A DNA stretch of 64,000 nt. It comes from Saccharibacillus alkalitolerans. Its GTDB lineage: Bacteria > Bacillota > Bacilli > Paenibacillales > Paenibacillaceae. The DNA lies in the NCBI RefSeq assembly GCF_011090185.1, contig NZ_JAAFGS010000004.1, positions 434,001 to 498,000 on the forward strand. Direction: 5' to 3'. The translations under genes and the position numbers were made by a program. Below the pieces are notes generated by a model. That model ran no database searches, was not told the DNA's origin, and saw only the letters and a program-made list of their open reading frames with translations. Shown in pieces: positions 8,081 to 17,052 of the stretch (position 1 is the first letter of the stretch; each line of letters opens with the position of its first letter).

Positions 8081-9478
8081 ATGTCCACCGTTCATGCAAG
8101 CATCACCGAGGGGGTTCTGCGCACGCGCAAGAAGCTGCGCCAGGATACGCTGATTTCGATTTTCGAAGAATTCGACGGAGAGCGAATGGGGTTAAACGAC
8201 GCCAAGCGGACGGAAAAATACCGCAAAATGGCGCTCGGCCCGTTTTCCTTTTATCGGGGCAGCGCTTATCTGTTCTACTTCGACGTTACCCGACAGTATT
8301 TCCCTTACCATACGCCGAAAGATCGACCGACCTGGGTGCAGGGCGATCTCCACTTCGAAAACTTTGGCGCTTTTCAGAGCGGGGACGGACGCATCGTCTA
8401 CGACGTAAACGACTTTGACGAAGGATACGTCGGTTCTTATCTGTACGACGTCGTGAGGATGGCGGTCAGCGTCGTGCTCGTCGGCCGTCAGCTCGGCTAT
8501 TCGCCGGAAGGCCAGCTTGAAGCGGCGGCGCACTACGTACGTTCCTACTACAAACAGATGGACAAGTTCGCCTCCGGCAAGGACGACCCGGCAAGATTCT
8601 CGGTCGATTCTTCCTGCGCCAAAGGACCGGTCCGCAAGCTGCTGTGCAAGCTGGAGAAGCGTCAGCAGGGACATTTCCTGGAAAAGGTGACCGCTCGGAT
8701 GCAGGGCGAAACCGGACGGGCCTTTCTTGAAAACGCCGAGTTGGTCGAACCGTCGGCGGAAGAACGCGAGGGCCTGGAACAGGCCTGGCCGTTCTATATG
8801 GATACGGTTCTGTCCCGGCGTTCGGGCGAGGAACATTACCGGATCAAGGATATTGCCGTGAAGCACGGATCGGGCACCGCGTCGATCGGGCTGGACCGCT
8901 TCTACGTGCTGATCGAAGGCGGTTCGGCCGAATCGACGGGCGACCGCGATTCCGACGACACCGTGCTGGAAGTGAAGGAAGTGCGGGTACCCGTGCCGGC
9001 CTATTTCATGCCTTATTCCGAGTCGTTCTGGGAGACGTTCTCGCATCAGGGCAAGCGGGTCACGGCGACGCAGCAGGCGATGCATCACCAGGCCGATCCT
9101 TACCTGGGGTTCCTGACGATCGACGGCCGCCATTTTTACGCGCGCGAGCGCTCGCCGTACAAAAAGCGGCTGAAACTCGAAGCGCTGCGGACGACGGAAG
9201 ACATGCGGCGCGTGCTGACGCTGATGGGCCGGCTGACCGCCAAAATGCACGCGCGAGCCGACTTCGACGTCAGTCTGGGTATTCTGCCTTATCACAGCGA
9301 AAAAGAGATCGTCAAGGCGATGGGCGACGACTGCGGGGCATTCGTCAAGCATCTCTCGCAGTTCGCTTATGCTTACGCGGACGTCGTCGAGCGGGACTAC
9401 GCCCTGTTCGGCGAATGGATCGCGCAGCGTTTCCCGGAGACGCGGACGGAAGCCGTGCCGCAGGCGGAAACTCCGTAA
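8081..9478 (+). CDS. DUF2252 family protein
   Basis: This 465-residue protein contains the hallmarks of DUF2252: FYRGSAYLFYFD, then VQGDLHFENFG near residue 87, and YDVNDFDEGYVG with DVVRMAVS near residues 107-128. GDxHxxN and DFD are reminiscent of the catalytic and Mg-binding motifs of aminoglycoside-phosphotransferase-like kinases. A kinase-like fold is therefore likely, but the biochemical role is not established. AAGGAG precedes the ATG. A strong bidirectional terminator follows at 9510-9553, so the gene is monocistronic. Confidence 0.85.
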   Translation: MSTVHASITEGVLRTRKKLRQDTLISIFEEFDGERMGLNDAKRTEKYRKMALGPFSFYRGSAYLFYFDVTRQYFPYHTPKDRPTWVQGDLHFENFGAFQSGDGRIVYDVNDFDEGYVGSYLYDVVRMAVSVVLVGRQLGYSPEGQLEAAAHYVRSYYKQMDKFASGKDDPARFSVDSSCAKGPVRKLLCKLEKRQQGHFLEKVTARMQGETGRAFLENAELVEPSAEEREGLEQAWPFYMDTVLSRRSGEEHYRIKDIAVKHGSGTASIGLDRFYVLIEGGSAESTGDRDSDDTVLEVKEVRVPVPAYFMPYSESFWETFSHQGKRVTATQQAMHHQADPYLGFLTIDGRHFYARERSPYKKRLKLEALRTTEDMRRVLTLMGRLTAKMHARADFDVSLGILPYHSEKEIVKAMGDDCGAFVKHLSQFAYAYADVVERDYALFGEWIAQRFPETRTEAVPQAETP

Positions 9479-9509
9479 GCGGGAATGCCGACTCCGACGC
9501 CGGTTCGAC

Positions 9510-9553
9510 AAAACCCCCGGATTCAAGCGACTTCGCCTGAATCCGGGGGTTTT
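9510..9553. terminator. Bidirectional terminator
   Basis: A perfect 16-bp stem (AAAACCCCCGGATTCA and its complement) has a 12-nt loop and T-runs on both strands. It serves the DUF2252 gene and the convergent metallopeptidase gene. Confidence 0.9.
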
Positions 9554-9641
9554 CGCATGCGTCGAAATGTCGAAGCTTTTATTCGAACGGGCGGGAATCG
9601 CCCGGCAAGCAGCCGTCCCGGGTCATTTGCGGGCGAGCTCT

Positions 9642-10502
9642 TTACAAGCTTCCGCCGAACGTGTCTCCGCCCTGGATCGTCCCGCTCTCGAATCCTTTGT
9701 AGAACCAGCTTTTGCGCTGTTCCGACGTGCCGTGCGTGAAGCTGTCCGGCACGACGTACCCCTGCGACTGCAGCTGAATGCTGTCGTCGCCGACGGCGCT
9801 GGCGGCTCTCAGCGCTTCGTCCAGGTCGCCCTGCTCCAGCAGGTTGCGGCCCTGCTCGTAATGCGCCCAGACGCCCGCGTAATAATCCGCCTGCAGTTCC
9901 AGCTTGACGGAGTATTTGTTGTATTCCGTCTCGCTGAGCGTCCGGCGCAGCCGGTCGACCTTGTCGCTCGTGCCGAGCAGCTTCTGGACGTGGTGTCCGA
10001 CTTCGTGAGCCACCACGTAAGCCATGGCGAAATCGCCGGGCGCGTTGAAGCGCTGTTTCAATTCGTCATAGAAGCTGAGGTCGATATACAGCTTCTCGTC
10101 GCCCGGACAGTAGAACGGTCCGACGGCCGAACTCGCCGTTCCGCAGGCGGACTGCACGCTGCCGGTGAACAGAACGAGCTTTGGGTTGCGATAGGTCATC
10201 CCGTTGTCGCGGAATACCTGTCCCCAGACGTCTTCCGTATCGGCCAGCACAACGGAAACGAAGTCGGCCAGTTCCTCTTCTTCCGCCGTTCCCTGATAAG
10301 TGCCCGCCGTCTGCGTTTGCGTCTCCGTCGACGTGATGCCGCTGAGCAGGCTGCCCGGATTGCCGCCCATCAGCATGACGATGATGACAATGACGATCCC
10401 GCCGATCCCCAGGCCGCCTCCGATCTTCAACCCGCCCCCTCCGCCGCTTTGGCCGCGCCGGTCTTCGACGTTACCGCTCGCCCTTCTGCCCTTCCACTGC
10501 AT
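9642..10502 (-). CDS. YpfJ-family neutral zinc metallopeptidase, membrane anchored
   Basis: This 286-residue protein has an N-terminal Gly-rich cytoplasmic tail, one transmembrane helix (about residues 32-46, IGGIVIVIIVMLM) and an extracellular domain with the zinc motif HEVGHH near residue 166. The sequence around CGTASSAVGPFYCPGDEKLYIDLSFYDEL is typical of the YpfJ family. Homologs are annotated as neutral zinc metallopeptidases, but substrates are not known. AGGAGGAGCATCC precedes the ATG. It is separated from the EcsC gene by about 310 bp of non-coding DNA. Confidence 0.88.
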   Translation of the reverse strand: MQWKGRRASGNVEDRRGQSGGGGGLKIGGGLGIGGIVIVIIVMLMGGNPGSLLSGITSTETQTQTAGTYQGTAEEEELADFVSVVLADTEDVWGQVFRDNGMTYRNPKLVLFTGSVQSACGTASSAVGPFYCPGDEKLYIDLSFYDELKQRFNAPGDFAMAYVVAHEVGHHVQKLLGTSDKVDRLRRTLSETEYNKYSVKLELQADYYAGVWAHYEQGRNLLEQGDLDEALRAASAVGDDSIQLQSQGYVVPDSFTHGTSEQRKSWFYKGFESGTIQGGDTFGGSL

Positions 10503-10812
10503 GGATGCTCCTCCTTGATGCCGGTGCGCCGGCTTCCCGCCGCGCGCCGCTTCTTATGATTCGGGACCGCCGCGCCCATTGCTCTTCCGAATGCCGGGCG
10601 CGTCCCCTGCTCTCTTTCACAGAATTAACCCGGATTGCAGCGTTCAACGCGGAGAGCGGGGAGCCGACATCTCCAAAAAGGCTTCTTCAAACCAAAAAGT
10701 TCGGCACGGCTCCCTTTTGGCGGAAACCATGCCGGACTTATCGAAGGGCAGGCGGCTGCCCGCCGTGTGCCTTTTTTGAAAACAGCTTGAAAGAACGCGA
10801 TTTCCCGAACGT
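10503..10812. other. Intergenic region, no gene recognised
   Basis: This 310-bp interval lies upstream of the metallopeptidase and downstream of the EcsC gene. It holds GC-rich inverted repeats (GGGAGCC at about 10658 with GGCTCCC at about 10706; GGGCAGGCGGCTGCCC near 10746), neither with a clear U-tract. Small open frames here lack ribosome binding sites. Confidence 0.5.
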
Positions 10813-11724
10813 CTACCCCTGATTTGGTTCCAGGGCGTCCAGCCGTTGCAAAATCCGGCGCTTGCGGTACAGCATATGAGCCGCTTCGGACACGTCGCCC
10901 AGCGTCTGGCGGTTGGCGAACGCGCCGAACACGATGCCCGCGATCGGGACGGCCTGCAGCAGTTTTTTCCAGCCCCAGCTGTCGCGGTAAGTCGTCACGA
11001 CTTCCCTCCATCCCTGGATCTTCGACATGGCGGTGACGGAAGGCGGAAGTTTGCCGTCCTCGCCGGCCTTCAAGTTCAGCTCGTCCAGCAGCGACTGCTT
11101 GCCTACGAGATCGGAAGAGGCGAATTGAAGCACCTTGACGGCGAAGACCCGCTCCGCCTTGTCGTTCGCGTCGTAACCGTAGCAGAGCCCGATTTCCTGA
11201 ATGACTTTAAGCGACAGACCCAGTACGGCCGGAATGTCCGCGGCCAGCGTGAATACGCCGCCGATTCCGGTCGTCGCTCCCTGCGCCGCAGCCAGATTGC
11301 GGCTCTCCCCGGCCAAGCGGCCGGCCGCCTCGTCCATGACCGACAGCGGATAAGGACCCGCTTCCGGCACGTCGCGCTTGCGGGCGATGTTCTCCAGCAT
11401 TCCCGTTACGCGGCGGCGGGCGATCAAGTATTTGCCGCCGTTCTGGACATAGCTGCCCAGCTCGTCGAGCAGGCTGCCGATCTTCTCGTGAATGAATTTC
11501 GGCGTGACTTTGTCGAGCAGTTTGAACGGAATCCGGGCAATCTTGTCCCAGATCGGCATTTTGCGCTGATCTTTCATCCACTTTTCCGCTTCGACCAGCG
11601 CGGCTTGAAGCTGGGCTCGGCTGTCGGGAACGGACGGTGCCGGCTCGCGGCCGTCCGCGCTTCCCGCTCCGTCCTCTTCTCCCTCGCTATCCGTGCGCGG
11701 CGTCTCATCCCATTCGTTCGTCAT
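10813..11724 (-). CDS. EcsC family protein
   Basis: This 303-residue protein matches EcsC-type proteins, named after the third gene of the B. subtilis ecs ABC transporter operon. An acidic, poorly conserved N-terminus (residues 1-35) precedes the domain. The conserved core includes WDKIARIPFKLLDKVTPKFIHEKI and a Gly-rich amphipathic stretch ATTGIGGVFTLAADIPAVLGLS near residues 150-170, typical of the family. No ABC transporter genes are adjacent, so this is an orphan EcsC-domain protein, possibly membrane associated. It is in the same direction as the sigma factor gene 69 bp upstream and may be co-transcribed. Confidence 0.85.
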   Translation of the reverse strand: MTNEWDETPRTDSEGEEDGAGSADGREPAPSVPDSRAQLQAALVEAEKWMKDQRKMPIWDKIARIPFKLLDKVTPKFIHEKIGSLLDELGSYVQNGGKYLIARRRVTGMLENIARKRDVPEAGPYPLSVMDEAAGRLAGESRNLAAAQGATTGIGGVFTLAADIPAVLGLSLKVIQEIGLCYGYDANDKAERVFAVKVLQFASSDLVGKQSLLDELNLKAGEDGKLPPSVTAMSKIQGWREVVTTYRDSWGWKKLLQAVPIAGIVFGAFANRQTLGDVSEAAHMLYRKRRILQRLDALEPNQG

Positions 11725-11793
11725 TCGCTTCCCTCCCGTAGGTATCTGGATCTCCAGTATGATTACCCTTTATACGCGGGGAGGCCGCAGCGG

Positions 11794-13365
11794 TTACGAA
11801 TTCGGCTCCGCGATCCGCCGCAGGGGGGCGTCCCAGCGGAGCGGACTTGCGCCGGCGAGCCGCAGGCCGCCGGCCCACTCCGGCGAAGCCGCCGCATCCG
11901 CGGGCGCGGCGGCTTCGCCGGCCAGAATGCGCCGTCCGAGTTCCGACGGCGCGAACTTCCGGTTCCCGAAGTCCGGCACGGCACGGCCGTACTTCGGGAA
12001 CGCCCCTTCTCCGCTGACGCTCAGCAGCGGAGAAGGCCCGGCGGCCATCCGTTCCAGATGCCGCCAGAATTCGAGGTCGCCCAGCCCCAGGGCGACCAGC
12101 TTGTCCGTCGAGCGCCGGAACAGCTCGATCGGGCCGGCGGCGCCGGAAGCCGCCGCTTCGAGCACGGCGCGCTGGATGCTGCCGAGGCCGTCTTCCGCCG
12201 ACGGCAGGCGCGACAGATGCGCCTCGAACGCGGCGCGGGCGAACGGCAGTGCCGCGCTGTCCGCTTCGAGAAAGCGGACGTGCTCTTCCGGGTCCGGCGA
12301 GCTGTAGGCCGCCCAGAACCGGGAAGCGAGCTCAAACTGCTCGGAGCCGGCCGGCTGCCAGGTGCCGGACAGCGTCTTCAGCTGTTCGGCGCGCAGCTGG
12401 CCGAGTCCATGGAACACCTCGATGCCCGGGAATTCGCCGATGCAGAGCAGGCTGACCCGGGTCTGCCAGGACTTCGCGCGGCCGATCCGGTTCAGCAGCA
12501 GCGCCAGCATCGTCTGGTCGAACAAGTCGTGTTCGAACCAGAGCACCGCTTCTTCGTAACGTTCCAGCTCCCGCAGGCGCCGCTCCTGCTCCGCGCAGCC
12601 GTCCAAATAAACAGAGCGCGGAATGCCCAGCTCCCGTTCGAGAACGTCGGCCCGCGCGAAGCGTGCCGACGCTTCTTCCATATCGGCGAACGCCGGTCCG
12701 AACGGATACAATTCTCTCCAAACCAGCACTTCCCCTTCGATTCCCGCTTCCCGCACCAGCTTCGCGGTATGATCTCCGTTTACGATATGCAGCATGTTTT
12801 TTCCTCCTTCATGCAAGTCGCGGAACGCGGCGGAGAAGTCGGCGACGTGCAGGGCGGAACGCAGCCGGTTTCTGGCGTCGAACAGCCGCTTTTTGAGCGC
12901 CGATTCCGACACGCCGAGAAAGGCGGCGATGTCCCGTACCGGATAACCTTCGAAATAATACAGCCGAACCGCATCCCGCTGCCCGCTCGGCAGCCGGCCT
13001 ACGGAATCGTACAGCCGGCTTCGCAGTTCGCGCAGCTCGGCCGTCTTCGCCGTATCGGCCCCTTCGTCGGCTGCGGCTTCGGCCGCTTCCCCGATCGGCA
13101 GCACCGGTATTCTTTTGCGTCGAAGCAGGCGGCCCGCTTTCCGTATGACGATGGTTCGAAGCCACCCCGGAAAAGCTTCCGCGTTCTCCAACTTTTCCAA
13201 TCCGGCAAAAGCTTCGGCAAAGGCTTCCTGTACGACGTCTTCCGCCAGATGCGCATCCCTTGTCTTTTCGTAAGCGGCCGCGTACGCCATGCCGCTGAAC
13301 CGCCGAAAAATCCGCTCGCACGCTTCGGCATTCCCCCGCCTCGCTTGTTCCACCCATTCTTTCAT
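11794..13365 (-). CDS. ECF-type sigma-70 factor fused to a DUF1835-like domain
   Basis: This is a 523-residue fusion. Residues 1-185 form an ECF sigma factor: region 2 with DVVQEAFAEAFAGLEKL and GWLRTIVIRKA, and region 4 with LPSGQRDAVRLYYFEGY followed by a helix-turn-helix (IAAFLGVSESALKKRLFDAR). From residue 191 the sequence becomes a DUF1835-like protein (MLHIVNGDHTA, GEVLVWREL) that is normally encoded alone. The joint carries AAGGAGG seven nt before the ATG of MLHIVNGD, so a separate 333-residue product starting at 12795 is also likely. No anti-sigma gene is adjacent. The DUF1835 function is unknown; it may modulate the sigma factor. Confidence 0.85.
   Translation of the reverse strand: MKEWVEQARRGNAEACERIFRRFSGMAYAAAYEKTRDAHLAEDVVQEAFAEAFAGLEKLENAEAFPGWLRTIVIRKAGRLLRRKRIPVLPIGEAAEAAADEGADTAKTAELRELRSRLYDSVGRLPSGQRDAVRLYYFEGYPVRDIAAFLGVSESALKKRLFDARNRLRSALHVADFSAAFRDLHEGGKNMLHIVNGDHTAKLVREAGIEGEVLVWRELYPFGPAFADMEEASARFARADVLERELGIPRSVYLDGCAEQERRLRELERYEEAVLWFEHDLFDQTMLALLLNRIGRAKSWQTRVSLLCIGEFPGIEVFHGLGQLRAEQLKTLSGTWQPAGSEQFELASRFWAAYSSPDPEEHVRFLEADSAALPFARAAFEAHLSRLPSAEDGLGSIQRAVLEAAASGAAGPIELFRRSTDKLVALGLGDLEFWRHLERMAAGPSPLLSVSGEGAFPKYGRAVPDFGNRKFAPSELGRRILAGEAAAPADAAASPEWAGGLRLAGASPLRWDAPLRRIAEPNS
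12793..12809 (-). promoter_or_regulatory. Internal Shine-Dalgarno and start within the sigma/DUF1835 fusion
   Basis: On the minus strand GAAGGAGGAAAAAACATG gives a near-ideal ribosome binding site 7 nt before an in-frame ATG (12795). This position is exactly where stand-alone DUF1835 proteins begin. It suggests two products from one frame, or recent fusion of two genes. Confidence 0.6.
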
Positions 13366-13545
13366 CCCTCGTTCTCCTTCCGCGCGTTCCTGCCCTTATA
13401 GTGCCGCCCGCCGGACAATCGGTTACCCGCGTCCTCAATTTCGACAATATTTCTCTAATTATTCTTTATTTTGTACCGATGAAAAGGAAGATATACTATT
13501 ATGATAATAGAACTAAAGAACTATATAAAAAAGAGGGAACCCCTT

Positions 13546-16221
13546 ATGCGCAATCCAGCAAAAAACGCAGCCGCTTTTCTCTTTATTTTACTATTCACGA
13601 CTTTCTACTACGCTTGGGTTACGATATGGAGTCATGACGAATCGATGTCCACCTGGGGCGGAAACGTACTGTCGATGGCCGGCAGCTTGATCGCCGCCCT
13701 CTGGTTGGCCGGAGCCGCCAAACGATCGGTCCGCGAAAAGCGAACGTTTTGGGCGCTGCTTTCGGCCGGGTGCTGGAATTATTTTATTGCCGAAGCCGTC
13801 TGGATGTACGACGAAAAAGTGCTGATGATCGAGCCGCCGTCTCCCGGCTGGACCGATTTCTTTTACATTATGCAGGTGGTCTGCTATCTCGCCGCCTTCG
13901 TCTATCCGTTTACCCGTCTCAAAAAAAGCTACGGCGCGTTCAAGCTCGTCTTCGACATCTTGATCGTTATGGCGGTAGCCGCGACGTTCAGCTGGCATTA
14001 TCTGATCGGCCCGACCCTGCGGGAAGGCGGCGCCTCTTGGCTGACTCTCCTTGTCAATCTGGCTTATCCGATTACCGACCTTGCGCTGCTGTTCGGGGCG
14101 ATGAGCTTGTACTGGGGAACCCGCAAAGTCTTCCCGAAGCGGCTGATCCTGTTCATCTTCATGGGCCTGATGACTCAGGCTCTTGTCGACTCCGCTTATC
14201 TGTATTTGCTGTCGACGGACAGCTACGTCTCGGGCAGCTTGATCGATCCGTTCTTCATGCTAAGCCTCCTTCTGGTAGGCTACGCCGGCTTTCTTCAGCA
14301 GCCGGAGAGCAAGCGTGCGGAACTGCCGGATGAAGAGGAAGAGGCCGGCGTGGAACGTCTGGATATTCCGCGGCTGCTGCTTCCCTACGTGAACGTCATG
14401 GTTCTGTTCCTGTTCATGATTTCCGGTTCCGCGGGCATCGACGCCTTCACGATCGGCACCGGCATTTCGATCCTGCTCGTCATCGTGCGCCAGCTGTTGA
14501 TCCTTCTGGAAAACCGTCAGCTGCTGCTCAGCGTATACCGCAAAACGGAAGAGCTCGAACTCAGCGAAGAGCGCTACAAATCGCTGTTCGAGTACCATCC
14601 GGACCCCGTGTATTCGCTTGATTCGAACGGCAGATTCGATAGCGCCAATGCCGCCTGTTCGGAACTGCTGGGCTGCGGGCGCGAAGAATTGCTCGGCAGG
14701 TCCCATACCGATTTTATTGCGGCCGGAAGCCTGGCGGAAGCCGAAAATCATCTGATTCCCGCCAGATCGGGGCAGCCTCAGCGTTACGAGGCCGAAGTTC
14801 GCAGCCTGAGCGGCAGGATCAGCGTGGTCAGCATGACGCATATTCCGATCCGCGTTCGGAATCGGATCGTGGGCATTTTCGGCATCGGCCGGGATATTAC
14901 GGTCAACAAGCGGAACGAGGAACGCATCCGTTATTTGGCTTACCATGATTCGCTGACGGGGCTGTCCAATCGCGCGGCGTTCGACGAAGAATTGAAAACC
15001 GCGATCGAGGAAGCCGGGCAGTCGAACGAGACGTTCGCCGTCGTCTTCATCGATCTCGACCGCTTCAAAAACGTGAACGACACGCTGGGCCACGACGTGG
15101 GAGATCGCCTTCTGATCTCCGTCGCGGAGAGGCTGAAGCGCCGCATCGGCAAAGAAGATACGGTAGCCCGCCAGGGCGGAGACGAATTTACGCTTATCCT
15201 GCGCGGCATCCAAGACCGGGAAGGGGCCCGAGCCGCCGCCCAGCGAATTCTGGAGGCGCTCACCCCTTCCCATACGCTCGACGGACACGAAATCCTCGCT
15301 CTGCCGAGCATCGGACTGTCCGTCTATCCGATCGACGACGATACGCCGGTCGGCTTGATGAAAAAAGCGGATATCGCGCTGTACCAAGTCAAATACGGCG
15401 GCCGGGGCCATCACCGGATGTACTGCGAGACCGACCCCGGCGCTTCCCGGAAGTTCATTCTGGAAAAAGACCTCGGTCTGGCGCTGGAGAGAGAGCAGCT
15501 GTTCCTCCATTACCAGCCGCAAATCGATTCCGGCACGCTCGAATTGAAAGGGGTGGAAGCCCTTATCCGTTGGAACCATCCGGAGTTCGGGTTGGTGTCT
15601 CCGGCGGAGTTTATCCCGATCGCCGAGGAGAGCGGGCATATCGGGGCCATCGGCGGCTGGGTATTGTCGGAGGCCTGCACGCAGGCCAAACGCTGGAGCG
15701 ACGAAGGCAGTCCGATCAAGGTCGGCGTCAATCTCTCGCCGCAGCAGCTGCATCGGCCGGATATCGCGGATCAGGTGCGGAACGTGCTGGAGCAGACCGG
15801 ACTGCCGCCGGAGCTGCTCGATTTGGAGATCACGGAATCCGCCGCCTTGAGCCGTCCCGAGCTTGTACTGGTCCGCCTGCAGGAGCTCAAGCGGCTGGGC
15901 CTGACGATTTCGGTCGACGACTTCGGCACCGGCTATTCTTCCCTCTCTTATTTGGAGACGTTCCCGGTCGACAAGATCAAGATCGCGCGTCAATTTACCA
16001 GCAAGCTGGAGAACCGCCAGGTCAATCGGATGATCGTCTCGCATATCGTCGACCTGGCCCGCACGCTCGAGATGAGCGTAATCGCCGAAGGCGTCGAAAG
16101 CGAGAACCAGGCCGCCATCCTTCGGGCGATCGAATGCGTGGAGATGCAGGGCTATCTGTTCGGGCATCCCGTTCCGCCCGAGGAGATCAGCCGCATGCTC
16201 CCGCTTCAACCGGAGCTGTAG
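13546..16221 (+). CDS. Multi-pass membrane PAS-GGDEF-EAL cyclic di-GMP enzyme
   Basis: This protein of about 891 residues carries both diguanylate cyclase and phosphodiesterase domains. The first 290 residues hold about eight or nine hydrophobic helices, a membrane sensor module. A PAS domain follows (about 335-450). The GGDEF domain has an intact GGDEF near residue 544. The EAL domain has intact VEALIRW near residue 670 and DDFGTGYSSL near residue 790, so both activities may be functional. No RxxD site is seen. The start at 13546 follows AAGAGGGA; an ATG at 13501 is possible but overlaps a TATACT element that looks like a promoter. A terminator follows at 16269. Confidence 0.88.
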   Translation: MRNPAKNAAAFLFILLFTTFYYAWVTIWSHDESMSTWGGNVLSMAGSLIAALWLAGAAKRSVREKRTFWALLSAGCWNYFIAEAVWMYDEKVLMIEPPSPGWTDFFYIMQVVCYLAAFVYPFTRLKKSYGAFKLVFDILIVMAVAATFSWHYLIGPTLREGGASWLTLLVNLAYPITDLALLFGAMSLYWGTRKVFPKRLILFIFMGLMTQALVDSAYLYLLSTDSYVSGSLIDPFFMLSLLLVGYAGFLQQPESKRAELPDEEEEAGVERLDIPRLLLPYVNVMVLFLFMISGSAGIDAFTIGTGISILLVIVRQLLILLENRQLLLSVYRKTEELELSEERYKSLFEYHPDPVYSLDSNGRFDSANAACSELLGCGREELLGRSHTDFIAAGSLAEAENHLIPARSGQPQRYEAEVRSLSGRISVVSMTHIPIRVRNRIVGIFGIGRDITVNKRNEERIRYLAYHDSLTGLSNRAAFDEELKTAIEEAGQSNETFAVVFIDLDRFKNVNDTLGHDVGDRLLISVAERLKRRIGKEDTVARQGGDEFTLILRGIQDREGARAAAQRILEALTPSHTLDGHEILALPSIGLSVYPIDDDTPVGLMKKADIALYQVKYGGRGHHRMYCETDPGASRKFILEKDLGLALEREQLFLHYQPQIDSGTLELKGVEALIRWNHPEFGLVSPAEFIPIAEESGHIGAIGGWVLSEACTQAKRWSDEGSPIKVGVNLSPQQLHRPDIADQVRNVLEQTGLPPELLDLEITESAALSRPELVLVRLQELKRLGLTISVDDFGTGYSSLSYLETFPVDKIKIARQFTSKLENRQVNRMIVSHIVDLARTLEMSVIAEGVESENQAAILRAIECVEMQGYLFGHPVPPEEISRMLPLQPEL

Positions 16222-16268
16222 GACGCGCTTGGGCGGCGCGTCTTTTCCGACCGAAGAAGAATCAAACA

Positions 16269-16298
16269 AAAATCCCTGCCGGGTCCGGCAGGGATTTT
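16269..16298. terminator. Bidirectional terminator
   Basis: A perfect 12-bp stem AAAATCCCTGCC/GGCAGGGATTTT has a 6-nt loop. It serves the GGDEF-EAL gene and the convergent effector-binding protein gene. Confidence 0.9.
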
Positions 16299-16336
16299 CG
16301 TCTTGCTTCGTCTCGCTTCGTTTGGCTTCGTCTTGC

Positions 16337-16894
16337 TTAACGAATGGCGATATAGATCCGGGCCTGGGCGGCAGCCGGATCGAATCCGCGGGTGTCGTAC
16401 AATTCGAAATCGCCGGTATAGGCCCGCCGCTCCGACGACCGTTCGAAATGAGCCCAGATATCCGCCCAGGCTTCCGCCACGACTTCTCCGAAAGGACCTT
16501 TGCGGGTCTGGAAGACGCGGTAGCGGCCGCCCGGCACGAACGCTCTCAGACGTTCCGGACCGCTCCCGAACGGTTCGCTTTCTTCGCCGGACGATTTTTC
16601 CGAGGCGGGAGCGGATTCGTGGCCGATGACCAGCGTATAAGCGCCGGAGGCATCGCTTTCGTAATCGGTATACAGCGCGTAAATCAAGTGGGGATTGCGA
16701 ATGCCGGGCTCTACGGCAAGCCCGCTGCGATAATAAGCCTGCCAGAGGCCGGGAATCCGGCCGCTCGCTCCCGCCTCGGCCGCATTGGTCGTTCGCACCG
16801 CCACGCCGGTCAGCGCAAAGCTTTCCCGATCCGTATAGACCGCCCGATCGTCGGCCGGCAGGAAATCAAGATGTTGGGCATTGTACGCGTTCAT
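16337..16894 (-). CDS. GyrI-like effector-binding domain protein
   Basis: This 185-residue stand-alone protein resembles the effector-binding domain of AraC/MerR-type activators (GyrI-like fold). Recognisable parts are GLWQAYYRSGLA near residue 50, IYALYTDYESDASGAYTLVIGHE near residues 71-93, VPGGRYRVFQTRKGPF near residue 120 and WADIWAHFERSSERRAYTGDFELYD near residues 142-166. An acidic insert of about 20 residues (ASEKSSGEESEPF) interrupts the usual spacing. It lies 158 bp downstream of a WYL regulator in the same direction, a frequent pairing, and may bind a small molecule or regulate with it. Confidence 0.75.
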   Translation of the reverse strand: MNAYNAQHLDFLPADDRAVYTDRESFALTGVAVRTTNAAEAGASGRIPGLWQAYYRSGLAVEPGIRNPHLIYALYTDYESDASGAYTLVIGHESAPASEKSSGEESEPFGSGPERLRAFVPGGRYRVFQTRKGPFGEVVAEAWADIWAHFERSSERRAYTGDFELYDTRGFDPAAAQARIYIAIR

Positions 16895-17052
16895 CGAAAA
16901 TCATCCTCTCTATGGCGCTCCCCGAATCTCCCCCGGCCGCAAAAAAGCCCGAACCGCGGCAGCGGGAACCGAAAGCGCGCCTTCGGTCAATTTCCATCAG
17001 CATACACGCCCAAAGCGGACAGCTTCCTGTCCACGTTCTCCGTCCGGCTTCG

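Noticed and set aside
10846..13401. An 851-codon + strand open frame across the EcsC and sigma genes
   Set aside because: It spans two clear minus-strand genes and their gap, is Arg/Gln-rich and has no family motif. Typical GC-rich antisense frame.
13501..13545. Using ATG 13501 as the start of the GGDEF-EAL protein
   Set aside because: It overlaps a TATACT element that probably belongs to the promoter. The ATG at 13546 has a clearer ribosome binding site and begins a more typical membrane leader, though 13501 cannot be ruled out.
14260..16269. A 669-codon minus-strand frame opposite the GGDEF-EAL gene
   Set aside because: The + strand holds intact GGDEF and EAL motifs; the antisense frame has none.
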